From Margaritifera margaritifera (Eukaryota > Mollusca > Bivalvia > Unionida > Margaritiferidae): a stretch of DNA of 64,000 nucleotides. The stretch is from NCBI GenBank assembly GCA_029931535.1, contig JAQPZY010001686.1:9707001-9771000 (forward strand). The letters are read 5' to 3'. Positions 1 to 10,500 of the stretch are shown here, in pieces. A program made the translations under genes and the position numbers. The notes under the pieces are model-generated. The model saw only the letters and a list, made by a program, of their open reading frames with translations, had not been told where the DNA came from and searched no databases. The number at the start of each line of letters is the position of its first letter. Positions within the stretch are counted from its first letter, which is position 1.

Positions 1-938
1 AAGAAATTCATTCTCTATGAGAAATTATCATCACAGAGTGAGACCCTTAAATTACTAAAAATTATGTAGTATTTTATCTCATTGAGATATCACAACTTTG
101 GTTGCCTGTATGACACCAGTTTTATGTGTGATGAGCAATCAAACCAGTACCATATGGTGCCATATTGACTGGTTAGTTAGTGTTTAACAGCACATTAGCA
201 CATTAATGACTATTTAATGCCAAGACAATGAGAGTAAGTGGGTAGTTCAGTTAGGATTCGAATCCACAACTTCTGATTTGTGAGTTTGGCACTCTACTAT
301 TAAGTCACTATGGTTCCCATCAAGTGTTGTGTATGGCTCCCATCAAGTGTTGTGTACAATCTGCTTTGTACTGGGAGCATGCTGATGGGATAAATGTTAC
401 TGAGTTAATAGTGAATATAATGATCTACTGAGAAGAAAATAACACAACTATTTTAACAGTTATTAAGTGATTAAAAAATTTACAGAGATATAGAGATTCA
501 ATATACATGCAATTCTGAAGCAAAAAAACCCCAAACAATCAGAATATTTTTAATGTGTTATATGAATTTGCAATCAAACTTTTAAAATAAAAAACATTTT
601 TTTAATATATTTTTGCGCAGTCATGTCACAACTATGTAGAGGAATTATAAATTAGTACAATTCTTGTAAAGGAGAATTTTAATAAAATATAGAATAACGA
701 TAAAAGTTATTATTTAAGTAAAAAACATATAACAAATTTAAACAAGTATTTATATACTAACTTTTAGGTTGGAATAATGGAACCTGCATAAAAATAAGTG
801 AAATGTTAGATTTCAGATTTTGCTGAGAACATTCAAATAGGCAGAATTAGGATATGTCCTGTGGATTGAATACAAAGTAGCTGGAAATAATTAACCTGGC
901 TCTAGTAATCATAGTTCTAGGACTATTCATCTAAGATA
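1..938. other. aida 3' flank, no gene seen
   Basis: Apart from the SINE-like piece at 254-318 and a short direct repeat (cccatcaagtgttgtgta, near 318-355), I see only AT-rich sequence with no coding signature on either strand. Confidence 0.5.
254..318 (-). repeat. tRNA-derived SINE head fragment
   Basis: On the minus strand an A-box-like stretch is followed by a perfect RNA polymerase III B box (GGATTCGAATCC, 254-265) at tRNA spacing. The arms do not fold into a clean tRNA, so a SINE head or tRNA pseudogene is more likely than a functional tRNA. Confidence 0.45.
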
Positions 939-1108
939 ATTCATCCCCAGCAATTTGCCCACAGCCAATTTGTCCCCTAGGTCAATTCATCCCCAGCAAT
1001 TTGCCCACAGCCAATTTGTCCCCTAGGTCAATTCATCCCCAGCAATTTGCCCACAGCCAATTTGTCCCCTAGGTCAATTCATCCCCAGGACAATGTGTCC
1101 AAGTTTCA
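939..1108 (+). repeat. 46-bp tandem repeat, about 3.5 copies
   Basis: Near-perfect 46-bp units, each built from three diverged 14-16 bp blocks of the type CAATTCATCCCCAG. The block resembles the complement of the 17-bp unit in the array at 2240-2866, so the two arrays look related and lie in opposite orientation. Confidence 0.85.
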
Positions 1109-1299
1109 GATACTGACAAATTACAAGACAGCCTCCAAAGAATTTTATTAATGCTATGATAATGAACATTAAATAAATAGAGATAAAATAACCCAGAGCT
1201 ATTAGCAATGTGTGCAAGCATCGCAAAGGGCCCTGCTTTCTGCAGTCACTCCACTAATCACTCATATTGTAACTTTAAGCCCTCCAAAAATAAATCTGA

Positions 1300-2040
1300 A
1301 ATCTCATCAATATGAAAGTGCATATAGAATTTGGCTGAAATCTGATAATCCTAATTAAAGTTATGTTGTGGAAACAAAAGTTTAGGAGTACGAGCAATCA
1401 AGCATCCTAATTACTGTAAACAATGGCATGGAATGCTGGAAATCGAATCAATTCTGATCTCATCAATATAAAGCTGTCTGCAAAATCTGGTTGGTATCCT
1501 ACAAACCATGGTAAAATTATGTTGAGAAACAAAAGTCAGGGGAATGAGCAATTAGGGGCCATATCTACTGTAAATGATGTGGAATGTCTGGAACCATACT
1601 CATTCAAGGTCTCATCAACAAAAAGATGCATGTCAAATTTGGTTGAAATCCAGTAATTATTAATAAAGTTATGCTGCAGAAACTGTGTAAAAGCTGTTGA
1701 AGAATACTTAAAATCAAACTCATTCAAGGTCATATCAAACTCTTTCAAGGTCATATCAATATAAAACTATATGCCATATTTTGTTGAAATCAAATGATCC
1801 AGAGTAAAGTTATGTTACAGAAACCAAAAGTTAGGAGGATGGGATATCACGATGTTATGAATCCTGTAAATGAAATCCTGGAATGCTTAAAATCTAACTC
1901 TTTCAAGATCTCAACAATATAAAGCTGCATGTAATATTTGATAGAAATCCAGAAAAGTTAACTTGCTGAAACCAAATTGTTGATGGACCCACAGACAGAC
2001 TGATAAACAGATGTGATTATTATAGGGCTCAGCCAACTTT
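1300..2040. repeat. pearl/HINE-like element with about five diverged 150-bp core units
   Basis: Units recur near 1307, 1456, 1609, 1749 and 1907. Each has 'tcatcaatataaag', 'aaagttatgttg..gaaac' and 'ggaatg' landmarks. The tail (acagactgataaacagatg followed by 'tatagggctcagccaac') is like the ends of bivalve pearl-type repeats. ORFs here are short and unsupported. Confidence 0.5.
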
Positions 2041-2239
2041 GTCGATCAGAACTCTAAATACCTCAACAACTGTTGTGTGTTTGAAACAATTATGGCCTTT
2101 ATTCACTCATCAGTAGTGACCAGTTTAAAAGCCTACTTGCTTCTAAAATAAACCCTTAAAATCCTTGCCAAATAAAAGTTGTTACTTATAGGCAACATGC
2201 ATAACAAAGATTATGTCTTAGTTTGTCAAATCTAAAATA

Positions 2240-2866
2240 AGGACAAATTGTCTGAGGGGATAAACTGTCTGATGAGACCAATTGTCTGAGGGGTTGAATT
2301 GTCTGAGGGGATGAATTGTCTTAGGGGAGGAATTGTCTGAGGGGTTGAATTGTCTGAGGGGATGAATTGTCTTATGGGAGGAATCGTCTGAATGTTGAAT
2401 TGTCTGAGGGGATGAATTGTCTTATGAGAGGAATCGTCTGAGGGAACAAATTGTCTAATGGAATGAATTGTCTGAGAGGATGAACTCTCTGAGGGGACAA
2501 ACTGTCTTAGGGGAGGAATTGTCTGACGGATTGAATTGTCTGATGAGACCAATTGACTGAGGGGTTGAATTGTCTGAGGGGATGAATTGTCTTATGGGAG
2601 GAATCTTCTGAGGGAACAAATTGTCTAATGGAATGAATTCTGTGAGACGATGAACTGTCTGAGGGGACAAACTGTCTGAGGGGAGGAATTGTCTGAGGGG
2701 TTGAATTGTCTGAGGGGAGGAATTGTCTGAGGGGATGAATTGTCTGAGGGAACAAACTGCCTGATGGGAAGAACTGTCTGAGGGAACAAATTGTATAAGG
2801 GGATGAATTGTCTGTGGGGACAAATTGTTGGAGGACAAATTATCTGGGGATGAATTGTCCTGATAC
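2240..2866 (-). repeat. 17-bp minisatellite, about 36 copies
   Basis: The minus-strand unit is GACAATTCATCCCCTCA with variants. Because 17 is not a multiple of three, the reading frame shifts by one unit at a time, and overlapping minus-strand ORFs of the form PSDNS-PQTI-PLRQF appear in several frames. These are repeat artefacts. A longer period of about 271 bp (16 units) is visible between the 'gatgagacca' landmarks at 2271 and 2542. Confidence 0.9.
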
Positions 2867-3014
2867 TCATCTGCATTCTCTATTTGCAATGTGATATTTT
2901 GGATGGCAGCACAAAAAAGTCTCACAAGTCTATTGCTATCTTCCTTTATATGCCAAAGTGGCTCAATTTTGGTAAAGGGCCATTTCAATACATTCAACAG
3001 CTCATCAATTAGAT
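2867..3014 (-). CDS. possible single exon of an unassigned gene downstream of aida
   Basis: An open stretch with an acceptor-like tttattttag at its 5' edge and a weak donor (GA|gtatca) at the edge of the 17-bp array. It encodes LIDELLNVLKWPFTKIEPLW and on to LVRLFCAAIQNITLQIENAD, with even, amphipathic, protein-like composition. The spacing of L-WPF and LFC loosely recalls RINT1-family proteins, but this is a weak resemblance from memory. No companion exons were found between it and the aida stop. It may be a stranded exon, a gene fragment or chance. Confidence 0.22.
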
Positions 3015-3239
3015 CTAAAATAAATATAACATGAAATAACACTTATGGGTGGTATGCTGTGGAAGGGATAGACAAATGTTGGATCATGGTATCCATGGCT
3101 AGACATGTAAAGTTATGCATTATCAAAAAGACTGTATTCTACAACCAGATCAGCTTGACATTTAGTTCACTATGTAAGTGAAAAGATGAGAATGAAAAAA
3201 CTGAAACTTAAACTATGTAAAGAAAACAGATGTCCCCAA

Positions 3240-3680
3240 TATGATGCAATTAAAGGGCAAAGTGCTACATCAAGCAGGGACCATAACTCTGTTAAATTTG
3301 GCTGGAAAATAGTGAAAATGAAACATAACAAAGATCTTCTCTAAAGCCTCATACCATATTTAATTTCAATCCATGAAGTCCTTCAAAAGTTACTAAGCAG
3401 AAATGAAATTGAAGGGCAATGTTTTAAGTCAAATCGGGGCCAATACTCCATACAATTTTGCAAGAAAATGGTGAAAACTGAAATTGACCCAAATCTTCTT
3501 AATCTAAAGCATCATACCAAATTTGATTTCAATTCATTAAGTTTGTCAAAAGTTGGGATGGGATGGGACATGATGTGATGCGATGGGATGTGACATTATG
3601 TGATGTGACATGATGTGCAGACATGGGCAACACTATATGCCCTTGCCATAGTTATGAAGGGGGCATAAATCTATGAAGGG
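3240..3680. repeat. pearl/HINE-like element with two core units and a GATG-rich tail
   Basis: Two copies of a roughly 140-bp unit (landmarks 'gggcaa', 'gaccataactc', 'caaatcttct', 'gatttcaatcca'). They are followed by a degenerate (GGGAT/GTGAT)n stretch at 3555-3618 and a palindromic terminus (tatgcccttgccat ... gggggcata). Confidence 0.45.
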
Positions 3681-4026
3681 GGCATAAAAATGACATCTGA
3701 TTTTGTCTCTTGTATCTCTTCCTCCCCTTTTTCTGTCGCAAATAAATGTGACTGCTTGTTTTTAGCAGTAAATGGAAGCTCTGAGATCATTATACATATA
3801 TGTATACCCAGGCACAATATATTTTTACACTTAAATATTTTTGGCTTAATTTGTTTTAAAGTGTGCTCGGCATTATCTTGGTTACCATTTTGTATGATTC
3901 TTCTTGTAATGCTGCATTTTAAAATATTCTTATGAACTACTTGAACAATTACTAATTTATATGAAAAAAAGCTGAGGCAAGATGAAATCTGGAAGACTGG
4001 GGATATTCAAAAGACAATAGACAGGT

Positions 4027-4032
4027 TTTATT
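4027..4032 (-). terminator. candidate aida poly(A) signal
   Basis: The minus strand reads AATAAA about 415 bp downstream of the aida stop codon. This is the first clear hexamer seen downstream. The motif is common in AT-rich DNA and no cleavage site can be verified. Confidence 0.3.
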
Positions 4033-4122
4033 TGACATCATAAGCTTACCTCCATTGCAATCATATATCTACATATTTTTCCAAGGTCATCCACTGTAAA
4101 TTAACAGTTATAACTTTTGACC

Positions 4123-4182
4123 AGTATTTTATATGTGATGAATGACTATAACAGTATTTTATATGTGATGAATGACTATAAC
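4123..4182 (+). repeat. 30-bp perfect tandem duplication
   Basis: Two identical 30-bp units starting agtattttatatgtgatgaa, in the presumed aida 3' UTR or flank. Confidence 0.85.
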
Positions 4183-4446
4183 AGTGCTTGGGAAGACTGA
4201 CATACAAGACAGAAGACACTACTTTTTTCCAAAGGGAGCTAACTCTGAAGTGAAAAGCTTTCTTTTCTTGGTGGAAAGGCATACCATATTAAATTATGTA
4301 AAACATGCATACAGAATCTGGATCTGTGCTGTTTTATCTATTTTTGATTTGAAATGAACATCATAGACCTTATCTACCAGTACATTATATGATATAGCAT
4401 ATCTAGGTCAATGCTGTGGTAGAGTAGGTACAAGGCACAGTCTACA

Positions 4447-4540
4447 TCAAGAGTTCAGAAACAACTTGAGATGAAGGAAAAGAGGTTTGACAGTCAGTAG
4501 CTTCAGTCCTTTTCTCTTAAAATTAGTGGGTTTCTTGTAT
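4447..4540 (-). CDS. aida: aida exon i, terminal exon with stop
   Basis: 94 nt, acceptor tttgtttcag. Encodes [20 protein letters not shown] then [11 protein letters not shown] and TGA. It matches the family C-terminus (YKKPTDFKRKKLQLL..KPLYLHLHQTL). It is separated from exon h by a 15.2-kb intron that holds the Ty3 element and the 31-bp minisatellite. Confidence 0.95.
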
Positions 4541-7500
4541 CTGAAACAAAAAAAAATGGCACAGTGTAAGGCAAAAATTACCTTGAATACAGCATTTCTA
4601 TGATAAGCCCTGGGGGCTCACCTAATAAAACTTGTGGCAGGTGTGAGATGGTATTTTCTTGCATCAAGCCTCCTATTATGACTATTTGCTACAATGTTCA
4701 AAAAGTAGGGAATAGGCTTATAATTGAATATAAGCTTTTATGTCAGATTTACTACATTTTTTAAAATTTGTCTCAATCTAAATAATTGCTTTGTACTGCT
4801 AATTGTAACAGTATGTAGAACAAAATTGGACAGCCTCAAAAGTACCAGCCAGCCTTCTTTCAAAATGAGTGGCACAGTGTAGTAAAATTTTTATACAATC
4901 AAGGAAGTGTTACGACTCTATGGTCTAAGAAAAATGTAACAGAAAGAAAGTGAAACCAACAAATCAAGTAAAAATCAACAAGCAATTTATTACTAGATAA
5001 TTAAAATGAAAAATCAAAAAGTCACTTACAGTAATGTGTTTTGAAATCCTAATAATCCAATAAGAATGATTGTTCTAATCACAAGTCCTAAATATAGAAT
5101 GTTCCGAATTCAGGGCTGTGTCCTTGAATGTTATGATGTGTTAATGGTCTCCAAAGTCCTGATGTACTAGAAATCTTGATGTGCTGAAGTCAAAATGAAG
5201 TATTCCAAAATCTCTGAATAAGTTCACATAAATTCCAAAATTGTCAATTAAAAATCCAAAATCCAAAAGTTTATGAGCACTGTTATAATCCAATGAATAT
5301 TTAAAATAATTCCTCTCTTAGAATTTGGAATGAATTTTCACAACTGTAATAGCTCTTTACAAGACTGATGGTAATGTCAAAACTGAAAAAATGTCCACCA
5401 AACATGGTATATATAAAGATTGGTCACATGACAGAATGTTCTAGAATATGAGTCATCTTAATGGAATTCTAACTGTAAACAAAATTCAACCTTGACCTTC
5501 AAATTGAGAAAACATATTGATCAAAACAACCTAATTCAAGGACACTATTTAAACATGTTTTTCCTGATAACATTAAGATTTAAGCAAATATTAAAGTGAA
5601 GAAACATTTATAATTTCCTAAAATATATATAATATTATATAAACATCATACATAACACCTCCCCTCATAAAGAAAAAGAAAGATTTATATAATAAAGCTT
5701 TCTTTTGAATATACATCTAATACTATAATAACCAAAATTACATAAGAACATGTTTTATGATACTGGACTTAATTACATCAAGCAATATTACATTTCTAGG
5801 CACGTGAGAGTGCATCTGCAATCACATTGTCTTTTCCCCTGATGTGTTTGATGTCAATGTTATATTCTTGCAATATCAAACTCCATCTCAACAATCTCCG
5901 ATTTTTATCTTTCATTTTGTCGATGAAAGTAAGGGGATTGTGATCACTGTACACAATAATTGGAGAAAGAGCTGAGGTAACATACACTTCAAAATGCTGT
6001 AAAGCCAATATCAAAGCCAAACATTCCTTCTCAATTGTGGAATAATTTTTCTGGTGCTTGTTTAGTTTTTTAGAAAAATAACACACAGGGTGATCCACAC
6101 CACTTTTGTCTTCCTGAATCAATACTCCACCAACCCCTACATCACTTGCATCAACAGATAATTTAAATGATTGGCTAAAATTTGGTGCAGAAAGAACTGG
6201 TGCATTCTTAAGCATGGCCTTTAACTTGTCAAAAGATTCCTGACACTTGTCAGACCAATGAAATTTGGTTTTCTTACTCAATAAACTTGTCAAAGGTTCA
6301 GCAATTTTGGAAAAATTGGAACAAAATTTCCGATAATATCCAGCCATACCTAGAAATCGCATCAGTTGCTTTTTACAAATTGGAACTTGAAATTTAGAGA
6401 TAGCTTTGACCTTAGCTTCTATAGGTTTAACTTGACCTTGTCCCACAATATGTCCTAAAAATGTGACACAAGCATGGCAAAACTCACTTTTGCTCAAATT
6501 AATTGTCAGATTCGCATCACTGAGTCGATCGAAGAATTTTCGAATGGTTTCCAAATGATCTTCCCAGGTGTTGTTGTAGATAATGACGTCATCGATATAA
6601 GCGTCACAATTATCAAGACCAAATGTTATCATGTTCATCAGACGTTGAAACGTTGCAGGCGAATTTTTCATTCCAAACGGCATGACTTTATATTGATAAA
6701 GTCCATCTGGAGTTGCAAATGCTGAAATTTCTTTTGCCCTTTCCATCAGTGGAATTTGCCAGAATCCTTTTAAAAGGTCAAACTTGGTGACATATTCCAC
6801 ATTTCCAATTTTATCAATGCAATCGTCCATTCTTGGGATTGGAAATGAATCAGTTTTGGTGACACTGTTGACTTTTCTATAGTCAGTACACATACGGAAT
6901 GTATTATCTGGCTTGGGAACAAGAATACATGGTGAACTCCAGTTACTTTTACTTGGTTCTATGAAATCATTCTCCAGTAGATACTGAATTTCTTTCTTCA
7001 GATAGTTCTGTTTGAGAGGATTCATCCTATAAGGATGCTGTTTCACAGGCGCAGAATCTACAATGTCAACGTCATGATAAATTTTACTTGTTTGTGTTGG
7101 AACATCAGGAAACAAGTGCTCATAGTCATGTAATAGCTGTTTTAGTTCATTTCTTTCCTGTTGTTGTAGATGTGAAAGTTTCTGGTCTAGGTTGTTCAAT
7201 ATTTCTGAATTCCGAAGATTGGTTATACCAGAGTCACTATAGTCTGATTGTATTCCATCGTTGATATCTTCACTGCGTGGGACAGGTACAACTAATTTAA
7301 CAGAATAATTAGCTGAGCTATCTCTGTCAAAATATTCCTTTAACATATTTATATGACAAAGTTGTTTCTGTTTCCGTCTCCCAGGAGTGTTAATGATATA
7401 ATTTAAGTCATTTACTTTCTTTTCAACGGTATAAGGACCATAAAATTTAGCCTGAAGAGGATTCTGAGGTATGGGAAAGAGAGCCAGAACTTTGTCACCA

Positions 7501-10500
7501 GGTTTAAAACTCCTTTCCTGTGAATTTCTGTCATACCTTAATTTCATTTTTGACTGGGTAGTGTGAAGATTAGTTCTTGCTACTTCACAGGCCTTTGACA
7601 ACTTGTATTTGAAATCAGAAACATAATCAAGAAGATTAATCTTTGAATTTTCATTTGAAAGAAGTTTCTCTTTCAATAATTTCAATGGTCCACGGACAGT
7701 ATGACCAAAAACTAGTTCAAAGGGACTAAAACCCAACGACTCTTGAACTGATTCCCTAACAGCAAACAACAACAAATGAACACCCTCATCCCAATCCTTT
7801 TCTGTATCAAAGCAATATGATCGAATCATATTCTTCAAAGTTTGATGAAATCTTTCCAAAGCACATTGACTTTCAGGGTGATAGGCAGAAGATTTAAACT
7901 GTTGGATGCGTAATTCATGCATAACTTGTTGGAAAATTCCAGACATAAAATTTGACCCTTGATCTGACTGGACAGATTTGGGAAGGCCAACAAGTGTAAA
8001 AAACTTCACCAAAGCTTTCACAATAGTTTTAGTTTTTATATTTCTCAGAGGAATTGCCTCTGGAAATCTTGTAGATGCACACATGATGGTCAACAAGTAT
8101 TGGTTGCCTGACTTGGTTTTAGGTAAAGGACCAACACAGTCTACCATTATTCTACTAAATGGTTCATCAAATGCAGGAATAGGTTGCAGATGAGCCTTAG
8201 GTATCTTCTGATTGGGTTTTCCTACCATTTGACAAGTGTGACAAGATCTGCAGTATTTAGAAACATCACTTTTGAGTTTCGGCCAATAAAAATGATTCAA
8301 GATCTTGTGATAAGTCTTACGGACTCCTAAATGACCAGCCAAAGGAGTTTCATGGGCTAAATTAAGAATTTCCTGTCGATATGACTTAGGAACAACAATT
8401 TGATAGCTCACTGACCACTCGTCACCAGCGGGTACATCAAGTGGTCTCCATTTCCTCATAAGGACCCCATTTTTCACAAAGTAACACACTGGAACTTGTG
8501 TGGCTTCAGTTTCACTAATAGCCCTCTGAAACAAACAAGATATCTCGGGATCTTGCTCCTGTTCAACGACAAGGGATTGTCGTTTGTCATCCTGATTAGA
8601 ACAAAGAGAATGAGTTGCCAAAAGAGGATCACTGTGATCAATACCATTTGATTGATCAATACCTGAGGAAAAAGTGACCTCATCAAAAGACTGACCAATA
8701 CATGTGTCAGCTAAAGGAATAATATCCTGATCAACATCAATTTCAAGAGCTCTTTTTGCCATAGCTCTAGTAACTGCACAAGCAGGGTACAAATCAGGGA
8801 TTTCAGTTTCGACAGGATCAACTTTCTGATCCAAACAAGGCTTGTCAGTTACAAGTGGATTAACCACAACCTTATCTCCAGCTAGGTCATTGCCTAGTAA
8901 TAAATGAACACCCTCTATGGGTAAAGAAGTCACTGCCCCAACAGTCACAGGTCCAGAAACTAAGTCTGATGCCAAATTTACACAATGGAGAGGAACATTT
9001 ACAAAACCGCACTCTACTCCCTGAACAAGAACACTTTCACTTGAAGAAGACTCCTCAGACAAAGGCAAAGTACCTGATAATAAAAGACTCTGAGAAGCTC
9101 CAGTGTCCCTTAATATTTTAATTGGGATAGGCTTGGCAGAATCACCAATAAGTGATATAGAACCTTCTGACATGAATGGTTCATAAGCCTCCAAAATAGA
9201 ATCAGACTGGGGTTTGTTTGACCCAACAAATGTATTGCTTTCAATACAAGACCGTGACCTTGACCTCGTAGAAATAAGAGCATTTGGAAAAGCTCTGTCT
9301 TTTCTCTGTTGCTTATTTTTCAACTTGAAGCAATCAGAAATAACGTGCCCTTTCGTTTTACAATAAGTGCACGTAGGAAGAGATAAGGATTTCTGATCAG
9401 TCTTATCAGATGTTTGATTCCTAACAGTTGTGCTGTTGTGAAATTTGGAAGTACATGTACTTGTATGAGATTGAAATGGTTTTTTACCAGAAAACTGCTG
9501 AGTGGACGACTTATTGCCAAATGAAATTTTGTGAGTCAAGGAATAATCATCAGCCATACGAGCAGCATTTTCCAAAGTTTCCACATTCTGCTCGTCAAGA
9601 TAGGTTTTAACATCACTATGGATGCACCTTTTGAACTCTTCAATTAACTTTCTCATGCACTCTATCCCCTCCTGGATAGGTTTTGAAATGAAATTCTGAA
9701 CATTAGATGCCATAGTAAATGCTTGTTGGTTTCACACAAAAAAAAATTCTCTATTAAAAATCTTTGCCAAAGACAAAAAAAATTCTCCGAGACAAAATCA
9801 ATATGAATTTCAAAGATAAATTTAATATCTCTAATATGCTTTAAAGAAATTCAGATCCCGGAAGACGAGCCCCCAATTTCTGTTACGACTCTATGGTCTA
9901 AGAAAAATGTAACAGAAAGAAAGTGAAACCAACAAATCAAGTAAAAATCAACAAGCAATTTATTACTAGATAATTAAAATGAAAAATCAAAAAGTCACTT
10001 ACAGTAATGTGTTTTGAAATCCTAATAATCCAATAAGAATGATTGTTCTAATCACAAGTCCTAAATATAGAATGTTCCGAATTCAGGGCTGTGTCCTTGA
10101 ATGTTATGATGTGTTAATGGTCTCCAAAGTCCTGATGTACTAGAAATCTTGATGTGCTGAAGTCAAAATGAAGTATTCCAAAATCTCTGAATAAGTTCAC
10201 ATAAATTCCAAAATTGTCAATTAAAAATCCAAAATCCAAAAGTTTATGAGCACTGTTATAATCCAATGAATATTTAAAATAATTCCTCTCTTAGAATTTG
10301 GAATGAATTTTCACAACTGTAATAGCTCTTTACAAGACTGATGGTAATGTCAAAACTGAAAAAATGTCCACCAAACATGGTATATATAAAGATTGGTCAC
10401 ATGACAGAATGTTCTAGAATATGAGTCATCTTAATGGAATTCTAACTGTAAACAAAATTCAACCTTGACCTTCAAATTGAGAAAACATATTGATCAAAAC

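Noticed and set aside
254..318. Functional tRNA gene
   Set aside because: The B box is perfect, but the acceptor, D and anticodon arms do not pair into a standard tRNA. SINE head or pseudogene fits better.
2232..3042. Four overlapping minus-strand ORFs of PSDNSSPQTIPPLRQF type
   Set aside because: They are frame-shifted readings of the 17-bp minisatellite. Only the non-repeat part, 2867-3014, was kept as a weak exon candidate.
5405..5420. TATA box as a plus-strand antisense promoter in the LTR
   Set aside because: A TATATATAAAG run exists, but such runs are common in this AT-rich DNA and the element's own promoter should read the minus strand.
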